The notes: generated by a model from the sequence alone, not told the origin. 64,000 nt of DNA from Methylocella sp. (GCA_037200525.1 JBBCGG010000001.1:1034501-1098500), one strand, 5' to 3'; positions 1 to 9,328 are shown, counted from the stretch's first letter. A program made the numbers and translations.

Positions 1-3000
1 TCTGGCGCTGTCGCGGAGTCAGACCCGCGATGCCTTTAGCTGCGGTCTCCCGCCAGGTGAATAGCTTGCTCGAATCCCGCATTTGTTCAAGAGCGCGCTC
101 GACGCTGGCGAGCAATTCGCTGCGCCCGATTGGTTTCTCGATGAAATCCGAAGCGCCCGCCTTCATTGCTTGAACCACCATCGGCACGTCGCTATTGCCG
201 GTGATCATGATGGCCGGGAGCCGATGGCCCCCATCGCGTAGCCGTTGTAGCAATTCGAGCCCGTTCATTCCCGGTAGATAAGCGTCGATCAAGAGGCATG
301 CTTCGCCCCCTGGATGATAAGCCTCGAGGAATGCCTCGCAATTCGCATAATCCTCGACCGTCCGACCATCTTCCTCAAGCACGCTGCGAATCCCCTCGCG
401 GACGTGACTGTCATCGTCGACGACGAAGATGACAGGCGGCTCAGGACTGCCGGCTGCTTCGGCAGGGCGGTCAGCGTGCGGAGGCCAGACCGCGGATTGC
501 GATATTGGGAGGAGATGTTGGATGACTCGCGTCAGTTCCGTCAATTTTACCGGTTTGTTGAGCTGTACACAGTCATGAAGCGCGATATCGCGCAAGGCGC
601 CGGTCGATATATCGCCAGTCAGAATGATAACCGGGATCTCACGATGGAGCTTCTCCCGCAGCTTCGTGGCGACCTGCAGTCCGTCCATACCGTTTGGCAG
701 ATTGTAGTCTGCTAGGATGAGATCAGGTGTGATCCTCCCTCGCGCTGTCAATTCTAGCGCTGCGATGCCGTCCGGAGCTGTTGCCGCGTAATGGCCTTCG
801 TCCTTAAGAAGGAGCTCAAGGAGTTCGCGCACTTCGGGATCGTCTTCGATGACCAGGATCGCGCCAGTGCGATGAAGGCCTTCAACTATCCTGTCATCCG
901 AGCCGGACCAGTGGCGTTCAAGCCGTGGCGCCGTTTCGCTCGGCGGGAGCATGACCTCGATGGCGAAGACCGAGCCATTGCCCAGATCTGAGCGGACGTG
1001 GACTCCATGGCCTAGCAGGTTCCCCAACCGCCGGACGATGGAGAGACCGAGGCCAAGGCCTCGGCTGTGTTCCCGCGCGCCATTGTCGAGCTGATGGTAC
1101 TCTTCGAAGATCGCTTGAAGTTCTTCATCGGGGATGCCGAGCCCGGTATCCCAGATTTCTATGCTCAGCCTACCTTCGCGCCTTCGGCAACCGAGCAGCA
1201 CCTTGCCGCGCCTGGTGTACTTCAATGCGTTCGACAGCAAGTTGCGGATCATTTGCTCGAGCAGATGCGGATCGCTGTAGATCAAAAGGCCGCATGAAAC
1301 CACGCGCAAAGCAAGTCCTTGCGCTTGAGCATGATAGGTGAACTCATCCCGCAAGCGATCAAGTAGACCATTGATCGGGAAACTGACCAATTCGGCGTGA
1401 ACCGTGCCGGCTTCGAGCTGATTAATGTCGAGCAGCGCGTTCAGCATGCCCGACATGGCGGCCGCAGTCTCGTCGAGCCGGGCGACCAGCTTCAAAGCCT
1501 CCTCGTTCTTGTTCTCCTTGATCTTCTTTGCCAAGACGCCTCGCATCAGGCTGAGAGCTTGTAACGGCTGGCGAAGATCGTGGCTCGCAGCGGCGAGAAA
1601 GCGCGATTTTGCGACATTGGCCAACTGTGCTTGTCGCTGAGCTTCCTCCAGCGCGTCCGCCGTACGTTTCCGCTCGGTGATATCGGCAAAGGTGATGACG
1701 ACGCCCTCGACCTCGCCGTCTTGGGTGCGGTAGGGCAATATGCGACGGATGTACCAGGCTCCGCTGTGAGATTCGACCTCCCGCTCGAGCGGCGCGAAGG
1801 TTTGCAGCACCATTTGGGCTTCGGTCAGAAGAGCGCCGTCCACGGCCAGCGAGCTGAGGTCCGCGAGAGGACGCCCGACGTCGCTCGGAATGATGCTGAA
1901 GAGCGACTTGGTGGCCGGCGTGAAGAAGCGAATGTTCAGGTTGGCGTCGAGGAAGAGTGTTGCAACATCGGTGCTGTACAGGACATTTTGCAGATCATTG
2001 GAAGTCGTGCGCTGTCGCTCCAGAGTTTCCTGGAGCTGGCTGTTGAGGGCCGTGAGCTCTTCGTTGAGCGACTGCAGTTCCTCCTTCGACGCTAGCAGTT
2101 CCTCGTTCGTTGCTTGGTATTCTTCATTGACGGACAAGGCTTCTTCGTTGATCGCCTTCTGCTCTTCGCTCGACATCTCGAGGCTGCGAATAGCATCCTG
2201 GAGCTCGATTCTCGCGGCTTCGAGTTCCTGCTCAACCTCGGCAAGGCGCGGAGCGTCTCCCGCGGTAGCCGGGCGACCTCGTCTAGGCTCCGGGGGCGGC
2301 TCGTCGATGAAGCATATCAACAGCAGCTTCTCGCCCGCGCTCAGAACTGGCCTTACGTCAATGCTGAACGAAACTGGGGCGCCATTGTGGTTCATCCGGC
2401 CGCCGGCGAGAACAGTTCGCGCGTTCGTCTGACGGGTCTGTTGGATTGCCGACCTGAGTTTGGCGCGCACGTCCTGACGCGCCATGGCGAGCAAATCGTG
2501 AGTAGGCTGCCCCGGCGCGACGAGAAGATAGCGGTCCGTCGGCCCCAAGAAATGGAGGCATTCATGCCTGTGGTTAATCAGCACCGCTGCCGGCGCATAG
2601 GTCTCTATCACCAGCTGTTTACAAAGGTCGGCGAGAGCGGCTTGATGCGAGGGCGCTTGGCCTAGTCCCGGGCGCACCGGGGCTCGCATGCCGTCACTGG
2701 AGCTCATCGAAAAGCCAAATTCGCCCGGCCGGCTGCGACCGATGTGCCGATAGAGCCGCTCCGACTTGGAGATCACTTCGAAGCGGCCGTCGACGTTGCC
2801 GATCGTCTCCGAGTTGCCAAGCAGGAGAATGCCGCGCTCGCGTAGCGCAAAATGGAAAAGCGAGACGACCTTCGCTTGCGCCTCGGGCCGCAAATAGATC
2901 AAAAGATTCCGACAAGAAATCAGGTTGAGGCGCGAGAACGGCGGATCGGCCAGCACATCCTGGACCGTGAAGACCACCGACGCGCGCAGCTCGGGCAATA

Positions 3001-4225
3001 CTCGGTAACCGTGATCCTCCTTCGAAAAAAAGCGGGCGAGTCGCGCCTGCGACACGTCCGCCTCGATCGCTTCCGGATAGTAGCCATCTCTGGCGCTGGC
3101 TACTGCACTCGGGTCGACATCGGATGCAAAGACCTGCAGCTTGACGTTGCGCTTCGCCGCCGCGATTTCCTCGCGGAAAAGCATGGCGAGGGAGTAGGTC
3201 TCCTCACCCGTGCTGCAGCCAGCGATCCAGATGCGAAGGGGTTGATCGGACGTCCAGCTGCGAACTAGATCGGGAACGATCGTCCCCGCTAAGAGATCGA
3301 ACACCTTCGGATCACGGAAGAAGTTGGTGACGTTGATGAGCAGGTCCTTGGCGAGAAGGTCGAGTTCGCCTGTGTCACTCCGTAGAATTTCGAGATAGCG
3401 ATCCCTGTCATCGGTTTCAATCGCCACCATCGCCATGCGCCGCTCGATCCTGCGCCGTAGCGTACCCTGCTTGTAAAGCCCGAAATCGTGCGGGGTCGTC
3501 GCGCGCAGCAGATCGATAATCTCCGGCAACCAATCCTCTGTTTTACCCTGGGGCGCCGAACTGCTCTGCACGCGTGCGAGCGCCATTCGGCGGCCGTATT
3601 TGACCAGCGCGTCGGGAATCTTCGCCACCGGAAGCACAAGGTCCACCGCGCCTGTCATGATTGCACTCCGCGGCATGCCGTCATAACTCGCCTCGTCGGG
3701 ATCCTGCGCAATGACGAGGCCGCCTTTCTCCTTGACGGCTTTGAGTCCGAGGCTGCCATCGGCCCCTGTTCCCGAAAGGATCACGCAGATGGCGCGGGCG
3801 CCGCACTCCTTGGCCAACGAGTGCAGCAGGAAGTCGAATGGCAGGCGCGCGCCGTGACGCGCTTGCGGTTGCGAGAGGTGCAGGGCGCCACCGCCCACAG
3901 AGAGGTAGGTTCCTGGCGGAATGACATAGACATGCTCGCGCTCAATCAACATGCCATCCGTTGCCTGACGCACGGTCATCGACGTGTGGCCGGCCAGCAG
4001 CTCGACCATCATGCTTTCGTGGGTCGGATCGAGATGCTGGACAAGAATGAAGGCCATGCCGTTAGCGGCGGGCAGGCCGCCCACCAGCTTGCTGAAGGCG
4101 TCAAGGCCGCCCGCCGAGGCGCCTATTCCGACGACTGCGAAGTCCGCGAAGCGGCGAGGAGAGTCGTGCGGCCGGCTCGGTCGCGGTCGGGCCGCTTTGG
4201 CCCGCTGCGGACGGCTTTCTGGCAT
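1..4225 (-). CDS. CheB-CheR-PAS-histidine kinase-REC-REC(HTH) hybrid signalling protein, 3' end outside window
   Basis: One uninterrupted minus-strand frame of 1408 codons from ATG 4225 to the left edge. Domains in order: CheB methylesterase (GIGASAGG near residues 33-40, SGTGADGS near 155); CheR methyltransferase (AGCSTGEETYSLAM); a helical linker of repeated NEEL/NEEY units typical of CheB/CheR fusions; a PAS domain; a HisKA domain (H-box ASHDLRQPLQAL) with HATPase (DTGIGIPDEEL); REC1 (VIEDDPEV, LADYNLP); REC2 of FixJ/NarL type (VVDDDSHV, LIDAYLPG). The last visible residues, GLTPRQRQ, open a LuxR-type HTH, so the output is probably transcriptional. It was read directly from the sequence because it runs off the edge. 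The ligand is unknown and no chemotaxis operon is next to it. The domain order is certain; the physiological role is not. Confidence 0.93.
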   Translation of the reverse strand, partial: MPESRPQRAKAARPRPSRPHDSPRRFADFAVVGIGASAGGLDAFSKLVGGLPAANGMAFILVQHLDPTHESMMVELLAGHTSMTVRQATDGMLIEREHVYVIPPGTYLSVGGGALHLSQPQARHGARLPFDFLLHSLAKECGARAICVILSGTGADGSLGLKAVKEKGGLVIAQDPDEASYDGMPRSAIMTGAVDLVLPVAKIPDALVKYGRRMALARVQSSSAPQGKTEDWLPEIIDLLRATTPHDFGLYKQGTLRRRIERRMAMVAIETDDRDRYLEILRSDTGELDLLAKDLLINVTNFFRDPKVFDLLAGTIVPDLVRSWTSDQPLRIWIAGCSTGEETYSLAMLFREEIAAAKRNVKLQVFASDVDPSAVASARDGYYPEAIEADVSQARLARFFSKEDHGYRVLPELRASVVFTVQDVLADPPFSRLNLISCRNLLIYLRPEAQAKVVSLFHFALRERGILLLGNSETIGNVDGRFEVISKSERLYRHIGRSRPGEFGFSMSSSDGMRAPVRPGLGQAPSHQAALADLCKQLVIETYAPAAVLINHRHECLHFLGPTDRYLLVAPGQPTHDLLAMARQDVRAKLRSAIQQTRQTNARTVLAGGRMNHNGAPVSFSIDVRPVLSAGEKLLLICFIDEPPPEPRRGRPATAGDAPRLAEVEQELEAARIELQDAIRSLEMSSEEQKAINEEALSVNEEYQATNEELLASKEELQSLNEELTALNSQLQETLERQRTTSNDLQNVLYSTDVATLFLDANLNIRFFTPATKSLFSIIPSDVGRPLADLSSLAVDGALLTEAQMVLQTFAPLEREVESHSGAWYIRRILPYRTQDGEVEGVVITFADITERKRTADALEEAQRQAQLANVAKSRFLAAASHDLRQPLQALSLMRGVLAKKIKENKNEEALKLVARLDETAAAMSGMLNALLDINQLEAGTVHAELVSFPINGLLDRLRDEFTYHAQAQGLALRVVSCGLLIYSDPHLLEQMIRNLLSNALKYTRRGKVLLGCRRREGRLSIEIWDTGLGIPDEELQAIFEEYHQLDNGAREHSRGLGLGLSIVRRLGNLLGHGVHVRSDLGNGSVFAIEVMLPPSETAPRLERHWSGSDDRIVEGLHRTGAILVIEDDPEVRELLELLLKDEGHYAATAPDGIAALELTARGRITPDLILADYNLPNGMDGLQVATKLREKLHREIPVIILTGDISTGALRDIALHDCVQLNKPVKLTELTRVIQHLLPISQSAVWPPHADRPAEAAGSPEPPVIFVVDDDSHVREGIRSVLEEDGRTVEDYANCEAFLEAYHPGGEACLLIDAYLPGMNGLELLQRLRDGGHRLPAIMITGNSDVPMVVQAMKAGASDFIEKPIGRSELLASVERALEQMRDSSKLFTWRETAAKGIAGLTPRQRQ

Positions 4226-4582
4226 TCTGCTATCTCAGATCGTTGCTCTCCAATCGGAGATGTAATGTTATCACGGTTTGTACATCGCGGCGAGACGCGG
4301 GTGGGATCAATTCGACGTCAGGCGCGGACCGCGTGCTGGTCAGCCGCGACGGAAATAGGTCTGAGTAGTTTCCGAGCCTACGCAATGGCGATCTCCGTCA
4401 GCTACAGTTCAGGGCATAAGTTTCGCCGGTGTTGCCGGTTTACGATGCCCTTCGAGGCAGCTTCGGGAATCCCCTTTATGGGATCATGACCTAGGCTGAT
4501 TAAGACCAATGCCGATGTCGGCGGTCTCGCGTCAACTATGCTTAGAGGGCCAGTCGTGGTGTAATTCGTGGGAGAGTGTTGC
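4226..4582. other. Divergent intergenic region, no gene seen
   Basis: This 357-bp gap separates the minus-strand sensor gene from the plus-strand SDR gene, so it should hold divergent promoters. Open frames here lack homology signals and Shine-Dalgarno sequences. No clear operator palindrome was found. Confidence 0.5.
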
Positions 4583-5665
4583 ATGAGGCAAGATAGCGAT
4601 CGGTTGGTTGAGCGTACGAACCATGATCCGGTGCGGCGGTCACTAGTTCTCGGCGGCGGGCTCGCCGCCGGCGTGGTTCTCGCGGGCGCTGCGCAACCTG
4701 CGGTAGCTGCGATGCCATCAGGCCGTACCGACGGCGGAGGACTCGAACTTGACGGCCAGCCCGCGCCTGAACCGCCTTCGAACAAGTCGGCCGGCCCCGT
4801 CCGTCCAGGCCGTGGGTCTTCTCTGGCGGGCAAAGTCGCCGTAGTGACGGGCGCTGCCCGTGGCATCGGGCGGTCCATCGCGGTAGAGTTTGCGGCGAAC
4901 GGGGCCGACGTAGTCGTGCTGGATATTGCGGGGCCGGTCAGTCCGACCTCGGCCGCCGTGCCCGCGACCCCTGACGAGCTTGCCGAAACGGTTCGGCAGA
5001 TTCAGGCCTATGGCCGGCGGTCGGATTCCATTCGCGCCGATATCCGTGACATCAACGCGTTGCGCAGGGCGGCTGACCAAGTAGAGCACGACTACGGCAA
5101 AATCGACATCATTGTCGCCAACGCCGCCATCCAGGGCTGGACGCCGCTGATGGAAATGAAGGACAGCGACTGGCGCGATACGATCGATAACAATCTCAAC
5201 GGTACAGCGAATACTATTCGGGCGTTCGGACCGAAGCTCGTGGCCCGCAACTATGGCCGGATCATTGTGCTTTCCTCCATGCAGGGCAGGCAGGGCACCA
5301 AGGGCGCCGCGAGCTACTCAGCATCCAAATGGGGCATCCTGGGATTGATGAAGTCCGCGGCGCTCGAACTTGGTCAATACAACATCACTGTCAACGCACT
5401 CGTCCCTGGCCTCGTGGGCACTGCATTGACGCTGAATACCCCGCGACTCCAAGCGGCCATGGCTCAAGTGGGACAAACTCCTCCGGACCACCCGACGCCG
5501 CTGCAAGCGTGGGACGCGCGGGCGCCCACCATTCCGCTGGAGGTCGGCTGGTTGCAACCGGACGACATCTCTCCGGCCGCGGTTTTCCTCGCATCGGACG
5601 CCGCCGCGATGGTGACAGGTGCGGAATACGAGGTGACCGGCGGGGACAGCGCAAAGAACGTCTAG
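4583..5665 (+). CDS. SDR family oxidoreductase with N-terminal Tat-like signal
   Basis: NAD(P)-dependent short-chain dehydrogenase of about 360 aa. The N-terminus carries a twin-arginine patch (RRSLVLGG), a hydrophobic stretch and an AAQPAVAA region resembling a Tat signal, which is unusual for an SDR and suggests periplasmic export. The Rossmann motif TGAARGIG, the NAA motif (NAAIQGW) and the catalytic S...YSASK (SSMQGR...SYSASKWG) are all present. The ATG at 4583 is preferred over the in-frame GTG at 4568 because GGGAGAG lies 6 nt upstream of it. The residue spacing recalls the mycofactocin-coupled SDR group, but no mycofactocin genes are near. Substrate unknown. Confidence 0.85.
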   Translation: MRQDSDRLVERTNHDPVRRSLVLGGGLAAGVVLAGAAQPAVAAMPSGRTDGGGLELDGQPAPEPPSNKSAGPVRPGRGSSLAGKVAVVTGAARGIGRSIAVEFAANGADVVVLDIAGPVSPTSAAVPATPDELAETVRQIQAYGRRSDSIRADIRDINALRRAADQVEHDYGKIDIIVANAAIQGWTPLMEMKDSDWRDTIDNNLNGTANTIRAFGPKLVARNYGRIIVLSSMQGRQGTKGAASYSASKWGILGLMKSAALELGQYNITVNALVPGLVGTALTLNTPRLQAAMAQVGQTPPDHPTPLQAWDARAPTIPLEVGWLQPDDISPAAVFLASDAAAMVTGAEYEVTGGDSAKNV

Positions 5666-6062
5666 CCACGCACGGTCGGTCCGGCCTTGTCATGTTGAGG
5701 AAAGGAGGCCGGAGCGAGCACTCGGAGCCAAGCTGGTGGAGTGAGCCAGTTATCAATGTAAACAATAGCTCACAACACCTTCAACGTCCAACGCCATCAC
5801 CCCAGCAAGAACGCATCGAACCCGCAGGGCGTCGGCCCCGCAGATCGGGCGCGAAGCCGTCGACGCGGCATAAAGCGGTCGTATGAAAATGATTTGTTGC
5901 GTGCTCTATTGGCAACGAGACAGAGCCTCGGTTACAGCGAGCACAGGGCGCTGTAACTCAGAGTCTACATTTCCTGCGGAATTCATACCTATGGTAGAGA
6001 TGTCGTGTAGAACGTTAATCAAAGGTATTGACGCGCGCGGCGCCGTAACGACGTTGGCGAAT

Positions 6063-6596
6063 ATGGCCTCGGCGCGGAGGCTCGCGGTTGAGATATGCCG
6101 CGCAACACGGCGTGCGGTAGAGATCTCAATCGCTAGTTATGCCGTCGTGGCTCTGGCGACGACGGCGAGCGCGGTTGCCGCCGACCTGCCGACGCGGCAT
6201 GTCTTGACGCTCGATGCCGCGCGACGGGTGATAGCGGCGGCCGAAGCAGAGGCGCAGCGAAAGGGCTGGCCCTGCGTCGTCGCTATCGTCGACAATGGCG
6301 GCTATCTGATCGCTTTCGACCGCATGGACCGGTCTCCCATGGTCGCTTCGGCCGAACTCGCGCCAGCGAAGGCGCGCACGGCGGCGCTGTTCGGAAAGCC
6401 CACCAAGGCTCTTGAAGATGCGGTCCATGCTGGGCGGGTTGCCGCCGTGACGGCTGGCTTTGTCGAAATGGATGGAGGCCAGCCGTTGACCGTGAACGGT
6501 GAGATAGTCGGCGCGGTCGGCGTCAGCTCCGCGCAGCCAGATTGGGACATCGAGATCGCGTCGGTCGGCGCTGCCGCGCTGTCGGATAAGCCTTAG
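6063..6596 (+). CDS. Exported GlcG/HbpS-type (DUF336) protein
   Basis: The mature part matches the GlcG/HbpS family: LTLDAARRVIAAAEAEA, VAIVDNGGYLIAFDRMD and a C-terminal GGQPLTVNGEIVGAVGVSS core of a compact alpha/beta fold that binds haem or small ligands in some members. The start at 6063 gives a signal peptide ending in TTASAVAA-DLP, implying periplasmic location. In-frame ATGs at 5883, 5991 and 6000 give longer N-termini, and none has a convincing Shine-Dalgarno sequence, so the start is uncertain. It lies alone between the SDR gene and a stretch of decayed genes. Cargo or partner unknown. Confidence 0.82.
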   Translation: MASARRLAVEICRATRRAVEISIASYAVVALATTASAVAADLPTRHVLTLDAARRVIAAAEAEAQRKGWPCVVAIVDNGGYLIAFDRMDRSPMVASAELAPAKARTAALFGKPTKALEDAVHAGRVAAVTAGFVEMDGGQPLTVNGEIVGAVGVSSAQPDWDIEIASVGAAALSDKP

Positions 6597-6728
6597 AACG
6601 CAGTTCTCACGGCATGAAACGGATGCAATGTTTCCAAGCGCGTCGCGCGGTTGATTCCAAGTTTGCGCGAACGACGCGGAAGGCCTTTCCGGATAGCGAG
6701 TGGTCCGCCGCTCGATGAGATTAGGGGT

Positions 6729-6830
6729 TTCACTGTTGGTAAGGACGTCGCCGTCACGCCGCGCAAAGTGGCGTTGCTCAATAAATTGATCGAACTGACC
6801 CGATACGCGCCGACGGCGGAGCATGTTCGT
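6729..6830 (+). pseudogene. Fragment of polyhydroxyalkanoate synthase (phaC)
   Basis: About 33 codons read FTVGKDVAVTP...IELTRYAPTAEHV, which closely follows the conserved N-terminal strand of class I PhaC (family pattern F-VGKN-A-TPGKV...LIQLIQYAPTTE). No catalytic lipase box follows and the frame quickly becomes featureless. This is a relic of a poly-3-hydroxybutyrate synthase, not a functional gene. Confidence 0.6.
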
Positions 6831-7236
6831 CGTCTGTGGGGCATGCGATCCAACGCTTTCCGTCCGGCGAGAGGCCACCGTCCGCCGCGAGGCACTGGAC
6901 ATGCGGATGATGAGTGAGTGTTTGGCGCCACATATGTAAGACAGCGAGCACCCGATCTGCGCGCCGAGATGCTTGGGGTCGCTGCCAAGCGTGATGAATG
7001 CCTCGGCCCGCGGCGCGCATCAGGATGGCCTAGACGAGTGCCTTGTTCTGGAAAGCGGTCTCTCGGCGGCCGCCGGCGGCAACGTATTGAAAATAGAGGA
7101 CCGGGAGAAGCTCGCTTTGTCGTGCGGCGAGTCGGCCTCCCGCGCTCGTCCCTGAGGTTGTGGACAGCTCCGCCTCAACGGAATCAAAGTGCCAAGACGT
7201 GGTCGCCGGAGTTGCACAAGAGCCGGAAGGCCGTCC
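6831..7236. other. Decayed stretch, no intact gene
   Basis: Several short frames cross this region, but none shows a family signature, a convincing start or a Shine-Dalgarno sequence. It sits between the phaC relic and an IS110 relic and is probably eroded sequence. Confidence 0.45.
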
Positions 7237-7374
7237 ATGCAGGAGTTTATCAGAATCGGCGTTGATCTCGCCCTATGGGCAACTTCTGTAATAGGGAGTT
7301 GGCTATCGGCGCGGCGCCGATCCGGGCCATTTGAAGCGTTTTTCCGCGACTTGCGTCCTTCCTTGTCTCCATAA
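7237..7374 (+). pseudogene. IS110-family transposase N-terminal remnant
   Basis: The frame starts MQEFIRIGVDLA, the hallmark N-terminus of IS110 transposases, where the first acidic residue of the RuvC-like DEDD domain lies in GVDLA. It continues with a degenerate RRR..PFEAFFRDLRPSL segment matching the next conserved part. It then stops and is followed within 43 bp by an IS2-type element, whose insertion probably removed the rest. Confidence 0.6.
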
Positions 7375-7450
7375 AATCGTAGTCATTATGCCCTGCCCAG
7401 GCTTGGCCACGAATGGTGGAGTGCCCCCGTTATTTCACCGGACACGCTGG

Positions 7451-8279
7451 TTACTGGGCCTGAGTTCGGATGAACTCCCGTGGGCAGCGCATCCTGAGCG
7501 CTGAATGAGGATGGATTTCGTTGTAATCGTCGATCCGTCCGGCGATCTGCCGGAGCGCTGTTTGGGCGTCCGGCAAGGGGTTGATGCGAACATAATCGCG
7601 CTTGAAGGTTTTGACCAACGCCTCCGACATCCCGTTCGATTCCGGACTGCGTACGGGCGTAAAGCACGGGATGAGGTTCAAGGCCGCCGCGAAGTCTCGG
7701 GTCTCCTTCGCCGTGTAAGGGCTGCCGTTGTCAGAGAGATGCTCGACCGGGTTGGGCGATCTCACTGTCCTGAAACGCTTTTCGACGGCGTCCAGCATCA
7801 TGTTGCGGACGTCCGAGCCGCTGATCCCGGCGCCGCAGACGGCGGTCCAGGCGATGATCTCACGGTCGAAAGCGTCGATGATGAACGCCATCTGGACGAC
7901 GTCACCGTTCCAGCAGGAAAACTCCAGGCCGTCGGAACACCAGCCCAAATTGGAGCGCATGACCATGATCTTGCCGTCGTGGGCGCGGCCTTGCCGGCGC
8001 GCCGTATGGCGCTCCAGAAGCAACCCTTGACGCTGCACGATCCGATGGACCCGCTTCCTGTTGGCCGGCGGCAGACCTTGCTGCGCCCGTTTCCGGTTCA
8101 CCAGCGCGGCGATGCGGCGATAGCCATAGGTCGGCCGCTCATCGACGAAGCCGCAGATGAGCGGCAGCAAGGCGTCGTCCTCAGTCTTCATGTAGGGACC
8201 CGCGCGACGGCGTCTTGCCGCGCGCTTTCTCGGCCAGGTTGGAGCGCGACACCCCGAGCGCTTCGGCGACGCGCTTCAT
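7451..8279 (-). pseudogene. IS2-group transposase OrfB, frameshifted near its N-terminus
   Basis: DDE integrase subunit. From 8191 the frame runs through PTYGYRRIAALVNR, the rve core (IIDAFDREIIAW, HLSDNGSPY) and the C-terminal SPESNGMSEALVKTFKRDYV. The expected N-terminus (MKRVAEALGVSRSNLAEKAR) begins at ATG 8279, overlapping the orfA stop as ATGA, but lies in another frame and ends just past ATG 8191. One extra G near 8206-8209 would explain this. As it stands OrfB lacks about 28 residues, so the copy is probably inactive unless the short form works. Confidence 0.75.
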
Positions 8280-8665
8280 CGGGAACCGCCTTTGGGCGAC
8301 GACAGCAGCCGCAAGGTCGGTTTTTTTGCGTGCGCCTTGGCAAGCGCCTCGCGGAGGATCTCATTCTCCATGGTCTTGCGGCCGAGCAAGCGCTCCAACT
8401 CGCGCACCCGATCCTCGAGCTTGCGGACCTCCGAATTGCCGACGACGGGCTCGTCCGATCCCACGGCGGTCGCGCCTCCCTCGCTCATCAGGCGCCTCCA
8501 ACGATAGAGAAGGTTCGCCGCCGCGCCATGGCGGCGGGCGACCGATGAGACCGTCTCTCCCGGCCCAAAACTTTGCTCGATGATCCGCAGCTTTTGCTCC
8601 GTCGACCAATACCGCCGACGGGCCGTCCCCGTGATCAGTTCAATGCGCCGATAATCATCCGACAT
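8276..8665 (-). CDS. IS2-group transposase OrfA (HTH protein)
   Basis: 129-aa helix-turn-helix protein: RRYWSTEQKLRIIEQSF, SVARRHGAAANLLYRWRRL, then a leucine-zipper-like LEDRVRELERLLGRKTMENEILREAL and the family-typical end SSPKGGSR. It binds the IS ends and is normally fused to OrfB by frameshifting. Its stop overlaps the original OrfB start (ATGA at 8279-8276). Confidence 0.9.
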   Translation of the reverse strand: MSDDYRRIELITGTARRRYWSTEQKLRIIEQSFGPGETVSSVARRHGAAANLLYRWRRLMSEGGATAVGSDEPVVGNSEVRKLEDRVRELERLLGRKTMENEILREALAKAHAKKPTLRLLSSPKGGSR

Positions 8666-8845
8666 AAGCCTGTCTTCAAGGATATCCTTGAGCCTTCCTG
8701 CTTACGCCAGGTGTCCGGTCGAAACGGGGAGCAGTTCAATTGATCCCATGCTTTTGAGACGCTAAACACACCATTTTTAGCACGGCAAGATTGAAATGTC
8801 AAGTTCAAGGTATTGCTTTGCGCTGCCGACTGAGGAGCTCGCCGC

Positions 8846-8885
8846 CCTACGCATGCAAACGGGAGCCGGTTTGCTCGACTCCCGT
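8846..8885 (+). repeat. Hairpin-bearing 40-bp repeat, copy 1
   Basis: Nearly identical to 38662-38700: the first 26 bases match exactly, then there is one inserted t and one substitution. The core ACGGGAG...CTCCCGT can form a 7-bp stem. On the plus strand each copy lies upstream of a short ATG-initiated frame. Function unknown. Confidence 0.8.
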
Positions 8886-9256
8886 TAACGAATGAGGAAA
8901 CGTTAAATGGCGTCTTCTATTTTTTACCCGGGCGTTCGCCTCGGCCGCCACAGCAGCCGGTAGAAGCGGAGCCGCCAGAATCCTGGGCACCTCAGGAGTT
9001 AACCGAATCCGAACGGCGCACGGTCTTGGCCTGCCGTCGGCGACTACAGTCAGAGTCATTTCTACGGTTTCATCTAAGACACGCTGACGCGGTTTGCGAT
9101 TGTGGTAATGCGAATGGAGGAATCCCTTCGAAAATAATCTCGCCCATAAATCACCTTCTCCAAGGATGGAACTTCCAAGCTCTCTGCGGGGGACCACCTT
9201 CTCAGTGTGCAGGGTTTTTCCTGGGTGTCGATTCGAACGGTAACGGAAGAGTGGCA
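8886..9256. other. Uncertain region between repeat hairpin and terminator
   Basis: The minus strand has an open frame with a protein-like stretch (ETVEMTLTVVADGRP...AVRIRL) that could start at ATG 9062, and a 25-codon frame starting at 9153 behind GGAGAAGG. Neither matches a family I recognise. On the plus strand an 18-codon frame begins at 8907. No confident gene. Confidence 0.35.
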
Positions 9257-9283
9257 CAAAAAAGCCCGGCGTATCGCCGGGCT
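9257..9283 (-). terminator. Rho-independent terminator after the 9329-9655 gene
   Basis: Read on the minus strand: AGCCCGGCG, 3-nt loop, CGCCGGGCT, then TTTTTTG. A perfect 9-bp GC-rich stem with a T-run, placed 46 bp after the stop at 9329. Confidence 0.85.
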
Positions 9284-9328
9284 AAGTCTTGATACGAAGG
9301 GATAGCGCGCAGGGGCGCGGAAGCTGGA

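Larger units (their letters stand above)
7417..8738 (-). mobile_element. IS3-family (IS2 group) insertion sequence
   Basis: The element is bounded by imperfect inverted repeats. The right end, read inward, starts TGAACTGCTCCCCGTTTCGA; the left end reads TGGAGTGCCCCCGTT. Both continue into CCGGACAC. It encodes the usual orfA (HTH) and orfB (DDE integrase). No matching 5-bp target duplication was seen (aatgg versus attga), so it may have recombined after insertion. Confidence 0.85.

Noticed and set aside
1-4489. Many plus-strand frames over the sensor gene
   Set aside because: All are antisense to a 1408-codon frame with clear CheB, CheR, kinase and receiver motifs.
7417-8738. Target site duplications for the two complete IS3 elements
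   Set aside because: Bases beside the inverted repeats do not match at either element, so none was claimed.
8993-9007. 15-bp identity with 51591-51605 (CAGGAGTTAACCGAA)
   Set aside because: A 15-base match in 64 kb is expected by chance about once; no flanking similarity.
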